Assembly: GCA_039621445.1 (NCBI GenBank)
Contig: CP154956.1
Location: forward strand, 80,596,474-80,660,473
DNA length: 64,000 bases
Reading direction: 5' to 3'
From: Euglena gracilis
Taxonomy: Eukaryota; Euglenida; Euglenophyceae; Euglenales
The notes under the pieces were generated by a model, which saw nothing but the letters and a program-made list of their open reading frames with translations, was not told where the DNA came from and ran no database searches. This document shows positions 12,201-23,800 of the stretch, in pieces. Both the position numbers and the translations under genes were made by a program. Position 1 is the stretch's first letter. The number at the start of each line of letters is the position of its first letter.

Positions 12201-13194
12201 ATGATCAAAGGTTTTCCTTCGTTTTGACGTAATCACCCGTCCTTTGGCTTGCAGCTGAAAACATTGATCCAAATAAGCGTATCTTCTTAGGTATGGGATT
12301 TAAATACAGGCCCAGATTTTGCATAAGCTCAATTTTGGCCTAAACTTAGGTGTTAATTTGGGCCCAGCAAACCCCCAAAATAGTTTTTGCCCCATGAAAA
12401 TGTTACCTTCTTGGCCCCTACCCTCTGCAACGTCACCCCATACCAATTACCCCACCAATTATGGACTCATGCAAAATTCGGCCAAACGCACCCCCTCCCT
12501 TCCTTGCTCTCACGCAAATGTCTTGCTCCTCCAGGTGCGGTGGAGCCCCGTTCCGGACCAGAGCAGCCGGACGTGTCTGCACAGCGGCAGCACCGTGGGG
12601 GCCCCTGTGCAAGGTGGATGCGGTGTTGCTCTAAATAGTCGAGGGCGTCGCCCATGAAATGCGCATGGACGGCGTGAGCTGCGGGGCAGTGCGGTGCAAA
12701 GGCCCGGCTGGGGGATGGGCGGCAGGGGGGAGAATGGTTCATTTTCGTGCCGAAATTAAGATTTCGGGCGATTATTCAGTGAATTTTTTTTTCACCGTCC
12801 CGGTCCCCGGCGCTCCGAGCTGTTAGGGGGGTCTTCTTCTGGGTAGGGGGGTTTTCATGACGGAGCAAAACGTGCTTGGATATTCGGAAAAAAACCGAAT
12901 AAAACACCCTTAGTGGTGAGGTGCCCCACTATTTGGGTTGGCGGCGCTTCTGCTCAACCCACCAACACTCTGACAAACATTTACAGCACCGTTGGTTCTT
13001 GGCAGCGAATGATTCCCCCTCAGAGTGCACAATGTGGGCAGCCACCGAAGCGTCGGCAATGGGCAACAAAGCACAGAAACCTCTGCAAGGGAGAGCGGGC
13101 TGGGACACAGTATGGGGGTCAGTGGGCAGCGCTGTACCTGTGCGGAACGGGCCGGCGAGACACCGGCGGCAGCCGCCTGCCCCATCCGCATCAT
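3045..13194 (-). CDS. Poly-Gln and EF-hand calcium-binding protein gene (3' end not found)
   Basis: The proposed first exon is 13194-13138 (ATG, MMRMGQAAAAGVSPARSAQ, donor GTACAG). Others are 12678 to about 12573, 9260 to about 9070 (poly-Gln), about 5635-5418 and 3125 to about 3045 (EF hands). The last two are firmly linked: CAAG|gtgtgc at 5418 joins CTGCAG|GACTAG at 3125 to give LAFAFQGLDTDGDGTISKEE. Two Ca2+-binding loops are visible, DVDRNGAVDIVE and DTDGDGTISKEE, both with the D-x-D-x-(D/N)-G-x-(I/V)-x-x-E pattern. The product is therefore a Ca2+ sensor or buffer of the calmodulin superfamily. Assignment of the three upstream exons to this gene is inference from strand and position. The stop codon was not identified. 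Confidence 0.55.
3622..4033. mobile_element. AATAATA-type C/G-tract TIR element, copy 1
   Basis: It starts GGTAAAACCCCCCAAATAAT and ends ATTATTTGGGGGGAGGGTTT. Sub-terminal repeats of the same word recur inward on both arms, so the ends can fold into a long stem. The interior (about 3730-3930) is clearly homologous to 9660-9870, including AGCGCCAAAACCC and CAGATGATCCAGAAAA. Confidence 0.75.
4034..5417. other. Intron sequence with AATGCAAAAAAATGC words
   Basis: Intron of the EF-hand gene. It contains many ATGCAAAAAATGCAAA-like repeats between 4360 and 4710 and a CA/TA tract near 4170-4210. No exon was identified. Confidence 0.5.
5418..5635 (-). CDS. EF-hand exon A
   Basis: The frame encodes AFVAILDTLISDDAGQKSYH, then IFDAFDVDRNGAVDIVEFTA and GIKVLFSGGEEERLAFAFQ. 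The loop DVDRNGAVDIVE has Asp at 1, 3, Asn at 5, Gly at 6, Val at 8 and Glu at 12, as needed for Ca2+. The flanking helices have the expected hydrophobic spacing. The donor is GTGTGC after CAAG. The 5' boundary is uncertain: an in-frame TAA lies just upstream (about 5640) and no AG acceptor is near. Confidence 0.85.
5640..7170. other. No gene recognised
   Basis: AT-rich unique-looking sequence with scattered TTTGCGCAATTGCGCAAA-type palindromes (6180, 6965, 7130). Probably intron. Confidence 0.5.
7172..7253. repeat. (CTG)n trinucleotide repeat
   Basis: An uninterrupted run of about 27 CTG units, equivalent to CAG on the minus strand. It lies between exons rather than in a supported coding frame. 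Length is likely polymorphic. Confidence 0.92.
7774..8893. mobile_element. Fold-back region with GATACACAGG words
   Basis: CAGACCACTCCTTAGTGTGT at 7774 is inverted at 8869-8893 (ACACACGAAGGGGTGGTCTG). Both arms continue inward as degenerate tandem copies of GGCGATACACAGGGGAACAC (7797-7960 and 8775-8880). GTGTGGTGTGCTG tracts at 7550-7580 are inverted at 8985-9010 and may extend the arms outward. Confidence 0.65.
9070..9260 (-). CDS. Poly-Gln exon
   Basis: After the acceptor CTACAG the frame reads VEHLETM, about eleven Gln, then KEEEQRAEPPAETPAPAPIT and SAEALDALRQQFTAKAVNG. The Gln codons are mostly CAG with CAA. The Gln tract flanked by Glu/Ala/Pro suggests a helical or disordered linker. 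The 3' boundary lacks a clear GT donor. A 1.5-kb inverted-repeat region starts about 60 bp beyond. Confidence 0.6.
9552..9932. mobile_element. AATAATA-type C/G-tract TIR element, copy 2
   Basis: It starts GGGTAACCCCCCCCAAATAA and ends TATTATTTGGGGGGGGGTTAACC in imperfect inverted form, with an interior homologous to 3622-4033. The two copies share order and terminal structure, showing a dispersed family. Confidence 0.75.
9933..12570. other. Intron-like sequence, no gene recognised
   Basis: Contains CCAGTCAGTCAC words at 10525-10760 and the first copy of a 715-bp duplicated segment (11764-12478). No supported exon. Confidence 0.45.
11764..12478. repeat. Dispersed duplicated segment, copy 1
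   Basis: Nearly identical to 32045-33118, beginning AGAGAGTGAGGGTTATTTAC and ending CCAATTATGGACTCAT. Copy 1 is continuous at 12199/12200, where copy 2 carries a 361-bp extra segment. High identity implies a recent duplication or transposition. Confidence 0.85.
12573..12678 (-). CDS. Candidate exon (ALDYLEQ)
   Basis: Following CCGCAG, one frame encodes HAVHAHFMGDALDYLEQHRI and HLAQGPPRCCRCAD, with a possible donor GTCCGG. The phase does not match directly with the exon ending at 13138, so at least one boundary or an intervening exon is missing. Confidence 0.4.
13138..13194 (-). CDS. Candidate first exon of the EF-hand gene
   Basis: ATG ATG at 13194 begins MMRMGQAAAAGVSPARSAQ, ending exactly at a GTACAG donor. 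It starts 87 bp after the TGA of the preceding gene. The intervening sequence is pyrimidine-rich, with the only AG close to that stop codon, which would be compatible with trans-splicing. Confidence 0.5.
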
Positions 13195-13281
13195 CGGGGC
13201 GGGCGGCAGGGCGGTGGCCGGAATAAGACCAAGGCAGTGGGGGGAGGGGTAGGTCGGGAGGGCAGAGGGGCGGAGGCGGGC

Positions 13282-14815
13282 TCAGTAGTAGCGGGCGCCG
13301 AGGGGGCTACCCCAGTCGCACAGCTCGTTGTACGGCGCGGTGTAGAGCATCTCCCGCGTGCCCTCCGGCCGGACCCGCCGCGGCGTGCCGCTGTCGTTGA
13401 TGTGCCACACGAACTCTGGCACCAGCGCCTGGAGGGTGGAGGGTGAGGGGGTGTCCCCCCCAGGGGAAAATTGAACCCCACTCCTTGGGGTTTAATTTTG
13501 GGGGGAAAAATTCCGCGCCAAAAATAGAGGAAAACCCCTTTCTGCGGGGGAGCGAACTCAGCCTGACCCCCCCCCCCAGGAGGGGAGGGGTCCGTCGGAT
13601 CCACCGGCCCCGGGGATCTAACCCCCCCAAACCTATAAACACCTATATACCTATACATAAACCTATATATATATATATAAACCAATATACACCACCAATA
13701 ACCTGGTGCGGCCAGGTATTTGCCCCCCCCGCCAGGTTATTTGGGCCCTTTTTTCAGTGTCGTAAAGGAATTTTGCCTCAAAAGGGGGGTGCCAAGGCAC
13801 TGGAACCATCTTCTTTGTCCTCCCCCCACCAAGTTCTTCGGCCACTGCCAGGAGCAAGGCCCCGCAGGGCTATTGAGGGGGGGGTTAGCCCTTTAAAAAA
13901 AAACTCCTTGACGTGTACCGCGAAGTCCCAAGAAGGAAAAGAGAGCTCGGAGGCTTGGCATAAATTTTTAAGGCGCCTTAAAAAACCTTTAAAAACCCTT
14001 TAAAAAATTAGTCCTGGAAATTTTTTTCGAACTTCCAGCAAAAAAGAAGTCACAAAATCGTTGGAAAAACAAGCCAACTCTGGGGGGGAAATGAATTCAA
14101 GCATCGTTGGAACAATGCCTATCCAAACAAAATTTAAAGAAACAATGGGTTTGATTTTCAACCTACACCGATGTTGGTTCGATGCCCTGATGGCTCTTTG
14201 ACCGCCAATGGAAAATGGACGCCTTTCTTGAAATTTGCAAAATGCCTGGAAACAAAAATGCTTAAAAAACGTTGAAATTTTTTGAAAACTTTCAGCTGAA
14301 AAATAATGCCTGCTTGGAGGCATTCCCCCTGCAGCAGGCTGCTACGTCAACGTCCACAACACAAGTAAAGGGACGGGGAGCGGCGTTGTGCTCATCGGGA
14401 AACAGACCTCCGGGTCCCAGCCTCGGCGCCTGGCACCGCGCCCGTCGTAGCTGGACATGGTGGACGCGTCCTGTGGAGTGCAGAAAGGGGAGCAGGGGGA
14501 TGGCACTCTCCAGGCCCTTCAGGAAGAAGGGACAAAAAAAAGCATTCCTGACCGAACCAATATCAAAGGTGGAAAGGTGAAACAAGCAAAACAGAACCTG
14601 CGGTAGGACACCCTTTGTTGCTGAGGTCAATATTTGGCTAAGACACATATGTTCCATTCCTTAAGGTTGAAAAGCAGTTGCCGTCGACAAACCCAATCCT
14701 CCACAATGCTTCGCGGTGAAAATGGTATCCCCCCAACCTGGCTGGCGGGGCAGAGAGTGCCCGCACGCACCTCGCTGAAGACGCTGTCGTCATCTGCCGT
14801 CCGGTGCGAGGTGCG
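13282..14815 (-). CDS. C-terminal exons of the C2/coiled-coil gene
   Basis: Exon 14815-14771 (after CTCCCGCAG, donor GTGCGT) encodes RTSHRTADDDSVFSE. Exon 14470-14408 (after CCACAG, donor GTCTGT) encodes DASTMSSYDGRGARRRGWDP and E. Exon 13428-13282 (after CCCTCCAG) encodes ALVPEFVWHINDSGTPRRVR, PEGTREMLYTAPYNELCDWG and SPLGARYY, then TGA. All junctions are phase 0 and join smoothly as GWDPEALVPEF. The final 49 codons use almost only G/C third positions. I do not recognise the domain. The aromatic and acidic C-terminus suggests a folded end rather than a tail. Confidence 0.72.
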
Positions 14816-17800
14816 CTGCGGGAGGTAACACGCCATCCACTCACCACCAAAACTGATGCTTCTCCAGAGGGTCTTGTAGAACCCACTGCCAGGGGGGGGG
14901 CGGGCTGGGGAGGATCCATCCCAAGGAAAATGGGTCAACTCTGGGGCCCATTTCCTTCTTGACACCTGGGGTCAAGAATAAGAGGGAACCCCCTCTGTCC
15001 CTCGGGGGGATACCCATTCGGCCTGACCCTTTGGGGGGGGGGGGGATCGGAGGCCTCACCATTGCTCCCCAGCACACGCAATCTGCTGCAGACAGCCAAC
15101 GTACACCTTGGGTGTTATTTTAGGTGGTTGGTGGCTTTCACAACTCACCTCCCAAAAATTGCATGAAGCCAAAAATTGGGGGAATAAGCCCTGATTTTCC
15201 CTTGAGAATTTGTCATTATTTTTTCCTGCGATAATAATAAGTGTCCCACTCGCTGTTCCGATGCCTCTGCTCCAAAGGAAAAGCAGAACCATGGAGTGCC
15301 ATCAAAGGCACCAAAGGCCAATAGCCACTGTCCATTGATCTTTGGGAATGCTCTCCAGAAAAAAGCAGCTCATTTTTTTAACCCTTTGCTGCCATTTCCC
15401 CCAATCAGCCCCCCTTCCACTTCTCTTGGATGGATTTTCCACCTCATTCCGACAGCGAAAAGGTCTCGGGACACCCGCTTCCAGCCCACCCAGACAATCC
15501 TTCAGCAAACAAATCAATGGGTAATCAATCTTATCAATCAGTTTTATTAAACTTTTTTAAAAACATTGTTAATATTCTAAAAAATGCCAAAATTTTTGGC
15601 GCAAAAGTGCCGGAAGGAAAATTTTGACATTTGGGGGGGTCCGGGTTAAACCCCCCCCCCATTTAAACCGACTCCCCTTCTAAACCGACCTACCCTTCCA
15701 AACCGACCCATTGCAGAATTTCAACCAAAAAAAGAAATAAACCGACCCATGGCAAGTTGGATAACAAACATGCGCAACACAATGGAAGCCGCCAACGGAA
15801 AGAGCGTCCATGCTCATTGAATAATTAGTATTGATGACCCAAAATTAGGATTTTACACCCAAAATTTGGCATTTGCTTCAAAAATTTTGGAGTTTGCACC
15901 TCAAATTGGGCATTTTCTTCCGAAAATTTGGTGTTGGAACCCAAAAATTACAAAATTAGGCATTTGCTATCTAGAATTTGAAGTTTGCACCCAAAATTAG
16001 GCAGTTTGCCACCAAAAATTGGATATGACACCCAAAATTCAGCATTTGCCACCGAAAATAAGAATTTGCAGGCATTTGTCACTCAAAGTTAGGCATTGGC
16101 CAACCAAATTGGGCATTTGCCGATTGAAATTGCCTTGCTAACATCAACCCGCTTCCGTCGCGCCGTTGGCCAGCCGTGTGCTCCCCCTGAAACCGACCCC
16201 CCGTCTAAACCGACCCCCTCCAGGATTGCCGCCAACCCAAAAGTCCTAAACCGACGGGTCGGTTTAAATGGGGGGGGGTTACCCCCAGGGGTCGGTCCGG
16301 ACGCCCTGGCAAAAGGGGGGGTTAGGACTCCCCCTCTGGTTCGAGGGGGGGGGGGCACCCCCCTCCTCTGCTCCGGACACTCCTTACATCGACCCCTGGG
16401 GGTCGGCAATCCAGGCCACTAACCTTTTTTTTAAAAAAATGCTCCCTTTTCTTGGCAGAATTGTGAGGCATATGCCTTGCTGCCCTCATGTCTGATGCGC
16501 CGACAAAAGAAATTGCCCAGCACATCAGGTGATGAAGACACCCCCACACACCACACCACACCACACCACACCACACCACACCACACCACACCACACCACA
16601 CCACACCACACCACACCACACCACACCACACCACACCACACCACACCACACCACACCACACCACACCACACCACACCACACCACACCACACCACACCACA
16701 CCACACCACACCACACCACACCACACCATATATGCCAGTTATAGGCCCTCCCCATCAACCAAGCTCATTCATTCCTGGAAGTCCACCAGACCAGAAAGAA
16801 TAAAGGGTGGGGCAGTGACACCTCCGCCGCTGCCCCACGAGAGCTCGGCGTCTCCGGGCGGCGTTTTTTTTTTTTGAGCCCCCCCCCCCCTCACGTTTGA
16901 GCCCTGTGGTTCCAGGGGGAATGAATTCCTGGCCAGGGAGGCCCTCAACAAGGGATTAGCATTGCTCACCGACGTCCGCAGTACGGTCCTCCCTCTGGTG
17001 AAGCACCACCTGCTGCCGGCCGCCCAGCTTTGGCGGTCGTGGGGGAGACACGGAGGGTGCTGAGGGGGGGGGGGCTCACGGGGCGGCAGCACACCGGCTT
17101 CTCCCCCGGGCGGCGGGGCGCTGAGGCAGAGCGGCCCACGGACTTCCCCTTTGCCTGGCAGGGAGGGGACCGGGGAGGGCCAACAGTGGCCGAATCCCTT
17201 GCAGGTTGGAAACCGTCCTCTTTTTGGGAACTTTTTCCTTGCCCTTCTCCGCCAGTTCAACTTTGGCAGGGTATTAAATGAGCGGGGAGGGGGGGGGTCG
17301 GACCTGTCCTCCCCTGCACAAAATTAATTTGCTTGAAAAAAAAAGACCCAAAATTGCGTTTTTTCACAGTTTTTTAAAAAATGAACCAAGACATACACAA
17401 AGAAATTCGCCTTCCGCTGGAGAAAGGAAGAAGCCGGAGAAAAGCGCCTTGAGAATGAGAATTCATTTTGTTCCAGGGGGTCCCTTGGGTCTGACCACCC
17501 CCCTCCTGCACAAAACCAACACTCACTTAATACCCTGAACTTTGGGTAGGTGGGGGATCCGGAGCCCCCCTTCCCAAGCCTTGGACCTAGCCCGCGTTGT
17601 CTGCCCACCCGAAAAAAACGCCGCAATTTCACCCGATTTTTCCGAATTTGCCCTGAGAATTTTGCGTGGTGGGTGTATTTCCGTGTTTAGGGGTTTGTTT
17701 ATTTCCGGTTCCGTTACGTTGGAAGTTGGGGGACTGCGGCGGAGGGTTTGGTTTTTTGTTGTTTGCGGGGCGTTTGGGTTGGGTGTTTTGGGTGTTTTTT

Positions 17801-20800
17801 TGTGGTGTGCTGGGGATGGTGTATGTGGAAACCTTTGGTATGTTGATATTTGTTTGGGTTTGGTCATACTGTGCTGATTAGGGTTGGGTTTGGGTTGAAA
17901 ATGATTTGGTTTTGCGGTGGGGTATGGTTTGGAGTGTTCGGAATTTGTGTTTGAACAAGGCCTTTGCGTTTAAGAATTGGGTTTTGTATCTTGTGTTATA
18001 GTGTTTTGAAGTTGATTGTTTTGTGAGTAAGGGGGGTGTGTGACAGGTGTTTGAATTGACAAGTAATGTTACTTTGGGTGACATATGTGAGTGCTGCTCC
18101 CTCAAAAACCGGAAATTTGTGGGTCCTGGGGTGTTCCGAAATAGTTCTGGGATTTATCCACCCCGCCGATACTATATATATTATACGGGTTCCCGTGAAC
18201 GTTTGGGGGCCCGAAAAAAGGTTTTGCGGCGAAGAAGGGTTACGGTTTTCTGTAAACATGCAAAACAAAAGTTGACGGAAACCGTGAACTTGGACTTGTT
18301 TACGGTTTCCTGTGAACTTGTGCTGCACCCCTCCTGCTTGTGAATGGGACCCAAACCTTGTCCCCAAACCCCCCGGACCTGTGATTATTACCCTTTTGAC
18401 CCAGCCCCTACCCCATATGTCCGCTGCAACGACTGAATATGTTCAAGGGTTTCCGTAAACTTGCTTTCTGAAATTATTTGCCGTTGGCAGTGCATCCCTT
18501 CCTGGTATGGTACCAACCTTCTGTGGGAACAGTACTGAGTACTGGAACAAGGCACGCTTTGCTCATGCCAGTATAGTGTTGGTGCCAAGCTGTGGAGCTG
18601 TTCCCCACAATCACTGGCTGGGGTTGCTTGTAGGGCGTTGGTGCCCCCTCTCACCAGGTGCAATTGCAATTAATGATATGATATTCACGGTTTCCTGTAA
18701 ACTTAGGACAGGTTTGGAGAACAGAATCAACTCTGGGCACAGAAACCATGTTACTGCTGATGTGCCTAGCTGCCATAGACCGGCTGCGGTCACCTCGACA
18801 CACCTTGGGCTGGGTAACAGGGACCCTCCCTTCCCCCGACTTTTTTCGATGCCACACAAGAGGTCCCTTAGCAACAGCCCAGACTGAGCTTTCAAGGGCT
18901 CACTGCACAGGGCTCATTCCTCCCCACTTGGTGGGCCACAGCAGATCCATCTGGACATTCAGACACCCCCCACCTTTGCGGTCCAATGCGGTTTCCCTTC
19001 AAAATCCCCCACTGCGGGAAATATCCTGGAAATTTATTTACACATTGGTGGATTCCTTTTCAACAGTACAGAGAACGGCCCTCAGAAACACATCTCGCAG
19101 AAAGGAAGTTGAAGAGCTCAGCAAGAGAGGCTGAATTACGGTGAATTGAAATCGGCGGTTTTCAGCGATTATTCAGAAATCCATGTGCTGCTGTCTGTTG
19201 CAATTGGGGGGGAAATCTACCGGAAAAAAGGGCAACTGGAAATCATCAGAGCGAACAACACTCGGAGCAACCGCCTCCAAGGGTTGTCATTGACAACCCC
19301 CAAAAAATAAAAGATATTTTTGATCACTTTCAACAGGTAAAAAAATGCCTTTTTTGGAACATCCTGGTCAATGTGTTTCGAAGGTTATCGGGTCATTTCA
19401 TGGAGAGCTTCTTTGATCACTGTCAAATGATCGTTGGACGGGAAAAAATCGGCGTTTTTCAGGAACCATAACTCTTCTGTCTTCAAATAACAATTCACCA
19501 CGAGAGATTGAAGGAGAGATACGAGGGACTTGTGCCTCCACAATCTGAAAAAAAAAATGCAACGAGCATGACTTCCTTTGGCAGCTTCACCAGGTTACCT
19601 GAAGTTCCCTTGGGTGAGTGAGGACCAGCTCGTGGTTTGGCCCTCCACTTCTAGGCCCGAGGCAACAACGGAGACCATCTTTGCCATCGCAAATCAAAAA
19701 AACACTGATATCCACTTTTTTACGGTTTCCTGTAAACATTCTTCAACGGAGTATTGTTTTCGGTTTCCCGTAAAACTCCCTTTGTGTGCTGTTTACGGTT
19801 AACCGTGAACAAGGGAAACTGTGGTACACTATGCATGCAGGCTGCGATGACCTTCCCACTCCCACTCCACAGGTCCTGAATGTAGTGGACGTTTTGGTTC
19901 TTCTTATCAGGAGAGCTGAAAGTAGGTTGCATCAAGTGGATTGACATGGTGGGATCCACAGAGTGGGTGGTGAGTCGGAACCCTTTCACCAAAACCACTC
20001 CCCTGACTGAATGTGTCCTTCCCCTTCTGAGAGAACCCCCATCTGGCAGTTTAGGTGGACTCGGAAAGTGCGTTTCAAAACAGCTTCGGGGAAAGTGCGT
20101 TTCAAAACAGCTTCGGGCCCAGAAAGAAAAATATGGGGCATTTTGGTCTCTTTTGTCTGCTCCGCTCCCAGGAACCAAGTTGTGGAAACGACATAAAATC
20201 CTGCAGAGCACTCTTACAGCAACAGTTTCCCCCCCTTCTGTTGTTGGCGCTCGACCTCTCCTGTGAAGTGTGCCACCAGTCCAGCAGGCAAGGGGAGAGC
20301 ACCAGGGGTTGTTCAGCTGCTTGACAGCCATCAGGGGAACCAAGAGCAAGAGCACCCCACCCTCTCGTTAACTCGGCTTATTTGCATACTTCAAACAAAG
20401 TTTACGGAAAACCATAAACGTCATTCATTGACCACGGTTTCCGTAAACCTTCTTTTCGCAAGTCATACACGCACACCCTGCCCAGGAGAAGCAAGGGGTC
20501 TCATTGCTGCAAAAAGGGCTCAAAAGGCAAAATCAGGAAAACGGTGCTTACGGGTTTTGCAGGCATTTAGCCAGGCAACCGCTGCACAGGAATTATCGGG
20601 CCTTTTTGGGGCCAAACACAAAATTTTGGAAAGAGTCTCTGTTGGGGGGTTGCAAAGTCAATTTCGGCCGGTACCAAAAAAAAGTAAATTATCAGGGAAA
20701 ATGTGGACAACAACGGAATCGACACAAAAGGGCTGAAAACTCTTGATATAGCAAAAGTCTCAAAATTCCAAAAAAGTGGGTGAAAGGGGTCGTTTTTGTT

Positions 20801-23800
20801 GAGGTGGAAACCAACCCAGAAAGTTTCCTGGAAAATTTTTGAACAAAAGTTTACGGGAACCCGTGACCTTTTCTGTGTAAAAAAAGATATATAAAAAAGT
20901 GGCCAGAAGGCTAGGTCGGAGGGGGACACCCCTCCTCACCTAAAAATGACAAGCCCCAGCTGAAAATTTTGTTCACCAAAGATTAGCCACCTGAAGCACA
21001 AATAGTCGACGAAACCGTCGGTCATTTTTTCTGAATGCAGATCATTGGAGAAAATGTTTTGTTCATACAAAAAACAACGTGACAATTTTTCATGTCCATT
21101 TGAGCCTTTTTGCCACAAATATCCAATTTTCAGATATTTCATTGTTTTTTTTACAATGATGTAGATATCACTCCTACCCGAAAAATGTACCTAAAATTTG
21201 ATTTTTGGGAATATCAACAGTCAGGGATACACTGTACATTTTTGTTTGAATTGCACATGCTACAGAAAGATGGCAGACAAACAATAAAAGTCGTCGGTAG
21301 AAGATGCAAAATCAATCACTTAATCACACCCAGCCAAAACCCAAATGAGAATTCTGCCATTGTTGCTTCAATTTCAAGCTTCAATTTTATTATTATTCAG
21401 TTTCAAGCTTGAATTTTATTGATTGACAAAGAGATTGACCATACACTGGAATTATTGGGCCACATCACAAAAGAAACGATTGACGGAATCGTCGGAACGC
21501 ATTTCGACGGGACAAATTGGTATAAAAAAAACCCATACAACTATCACAACTGCACAATTCAGATGACCCAGCACTTTGTGTGAGTGAAGATATCTATACA
21601 TATAAAAAAAATAGCAGCAAAAGATGCACTGCAGCGTTTCATTGTCTATTGTGACACATCCCCACTCGCTTCAATGATTAACGACCACAGCACAACAAAT
21701 GCCAAAGGCATTGCCACTTTTCATATGCAAAGACGTCGACAACAGAACAATTGTGTTTGCCAGTCACCTTTCGAAGAGGCCTGATGCAAGAAAACATGTG
21801 CTGAGTTTCAAAATGTGATTCGAATCGGTCTTTCCTTGCCAGTCATTGTGCACTGTCCCAGAAAAGAGGCGGTGTGAAAAAACTATCTCAACTTATAGCA
21901 ATACATTGGTTTCCAACGTCTTCTGGGGATTGATGAAAATTGTCTGGAAAACAAGCCCTGTCAGAAGATTGGCATGCCAGTTGTCAAACTATTTCCAGAT
22001 GGTGGTTTTAAATGCCTTTAACTTGGAAAAATAACACTATTTGGGTGTGGTGTGGCGGGGCTGGTGTGTCGCACACCAAACCTTATCGATTTGTGGAAAT
22101 TATGTAATGTGGTTGGTTGATGATGGAAGATTACTTGCGCATGGATGGGTATTGCTGTGCTTTGGACCCGCTGCGCCAACGCAACGGACTGCGCCAACGC
22201 AACTGGTAGGCATACAAAAGAATATACAGCTATCTGGAAATGTTGTTCATCCGGCCAACACAATCAGGGTCCAAACTAACGAATCACTAACATGTACATC
22301 TCAAAGAGAGCAACTTTAGCAAATTGACATTGGAAACACCTGTTCTAGATTTAGGTTTTGCAACCACGGAAGTGATGCCCTTGTCCAACACAGGACGGCA
22401 AGACAGAAATGCAAAATAAAGAGGGGATCGAAATCGAATTGAAATTCAAATATCATCTTGCTATTCAGGTTTATTTTACAGCCTTTCATTTCTATTTTTA
22501 TTATTATTTGGACTCTACCTGTGCGATTTTTGTTGATTTCCTTTAGAAATCCCATTAAAATAGGCGTGCGCGTGTGGCGGGGGTGCGCTTTTATTTAGAC
22601 CCTGCGCTTTTAGCAGCCCTGTGCTTCTATTAGGGGGGGGGTATTTGAGCTGCAAATTGTCAAGAAAAGTGTGTGTGTGGGTGTGGGTGGGTGGCCACCT
22701 CTGCTGGTGGCGGTTGGGAGGAACGCGGAGTGGTAGCTGGATGAGACGACCGTGGTGTGGCACCTCGGTGAGAGCTGCGGTTAGATTCCTGAGGTCAAAG
22801 AAATATGCACCCAAATAAAGCACCTGATGGGAACTAGACAATGGAAACAGACAAAAAAGCACAATCCAACAAAAAAAAACGTTGTTAACACACAATCACA
22901 TTATAATTATTTGCAACCAGAGTGATGCCCTTGTCCAACACAGGCAAGACAGAACACAAAAAAGAAGATCGAAATCGAATGATCATTCATCTTGCTATTC
23001 AGGTTTATTTTCCCACATTTTATTATTATTTGGACTCTACCTTTGCGATTTTGTTGATTTCCTTTAGAAATCCCACAAAAATAGTGTGCGCTTGTGGCGG
23101 GGGTGCGCTTTTATTTAGACCCTGCGCTTTTTTTTGATACTGCAAATTGTCAAGAAAAGTGTGTGTGTGCTGGCGGTTGCTGGAGTGGATTGTGTGGCAC
23201 CTCTGCGGTGTGTTTGTGGGAACTGTATTGGTGTGGTGGGGAGGTGGGGAAAAATTGGGGGGGAGCCTTTTGGGAAACAAAGGAGGAGCGTCTTAGGCAG
23301 CGTTGCACGGACTTGAGGATTTTTCCTTTGTCAGTGTGTGCAATTGTGAACATCCTCAATTTTTTTTGCAAAAATGACAAAACGTGATTCTTGAAACCAA
23401 AATAATGTGATCAGGATTTGATGTCGTGCCCCAGCACGAGGAGGTGGTAGCAGGGAGTTTCAGTCAGGGTGCCTCAGCACAGCTGTCACCACAGCATAGG
23501 TGGTACATAATACCCACTGTTTTTTTTGTGCTTGGAACCTTCCAACAGCTGCAAATGGGGTGTGGCCTGAAAAAAAAAATAACTTGAAACTTCCACTTTG
23601 CGAAACATTGGTGGTTGGTGTGCGCATTTGCACAAATGGTCAGTGTCAGTGTCCGCAAATTCACACTGACCATTTGCGCAATTACGTCAACAGAGCTGAA
23701 ATTGGTATGTTTGTGGAAATTTACAATTCGTTGGTTTGCACAAATGCGCAGTCGTTTGGTTGGTTTGCGCATCTGTGCACACCGACGACTTGTTTCTCAT

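Noticed and set aside
16525-16803. Long open frames over the pentanucleotide repeat on both strands
   Set aside because: Pure (ACACC)n translates without stops in several frames; no flanking coding signal.
17060-17079. A 20-nt GTGAGC...CTCAG intron
   Set aside because: Reading through keeps one open frame with natural linker composition, and 20 nt is too short for a normal spliceosomal intron.
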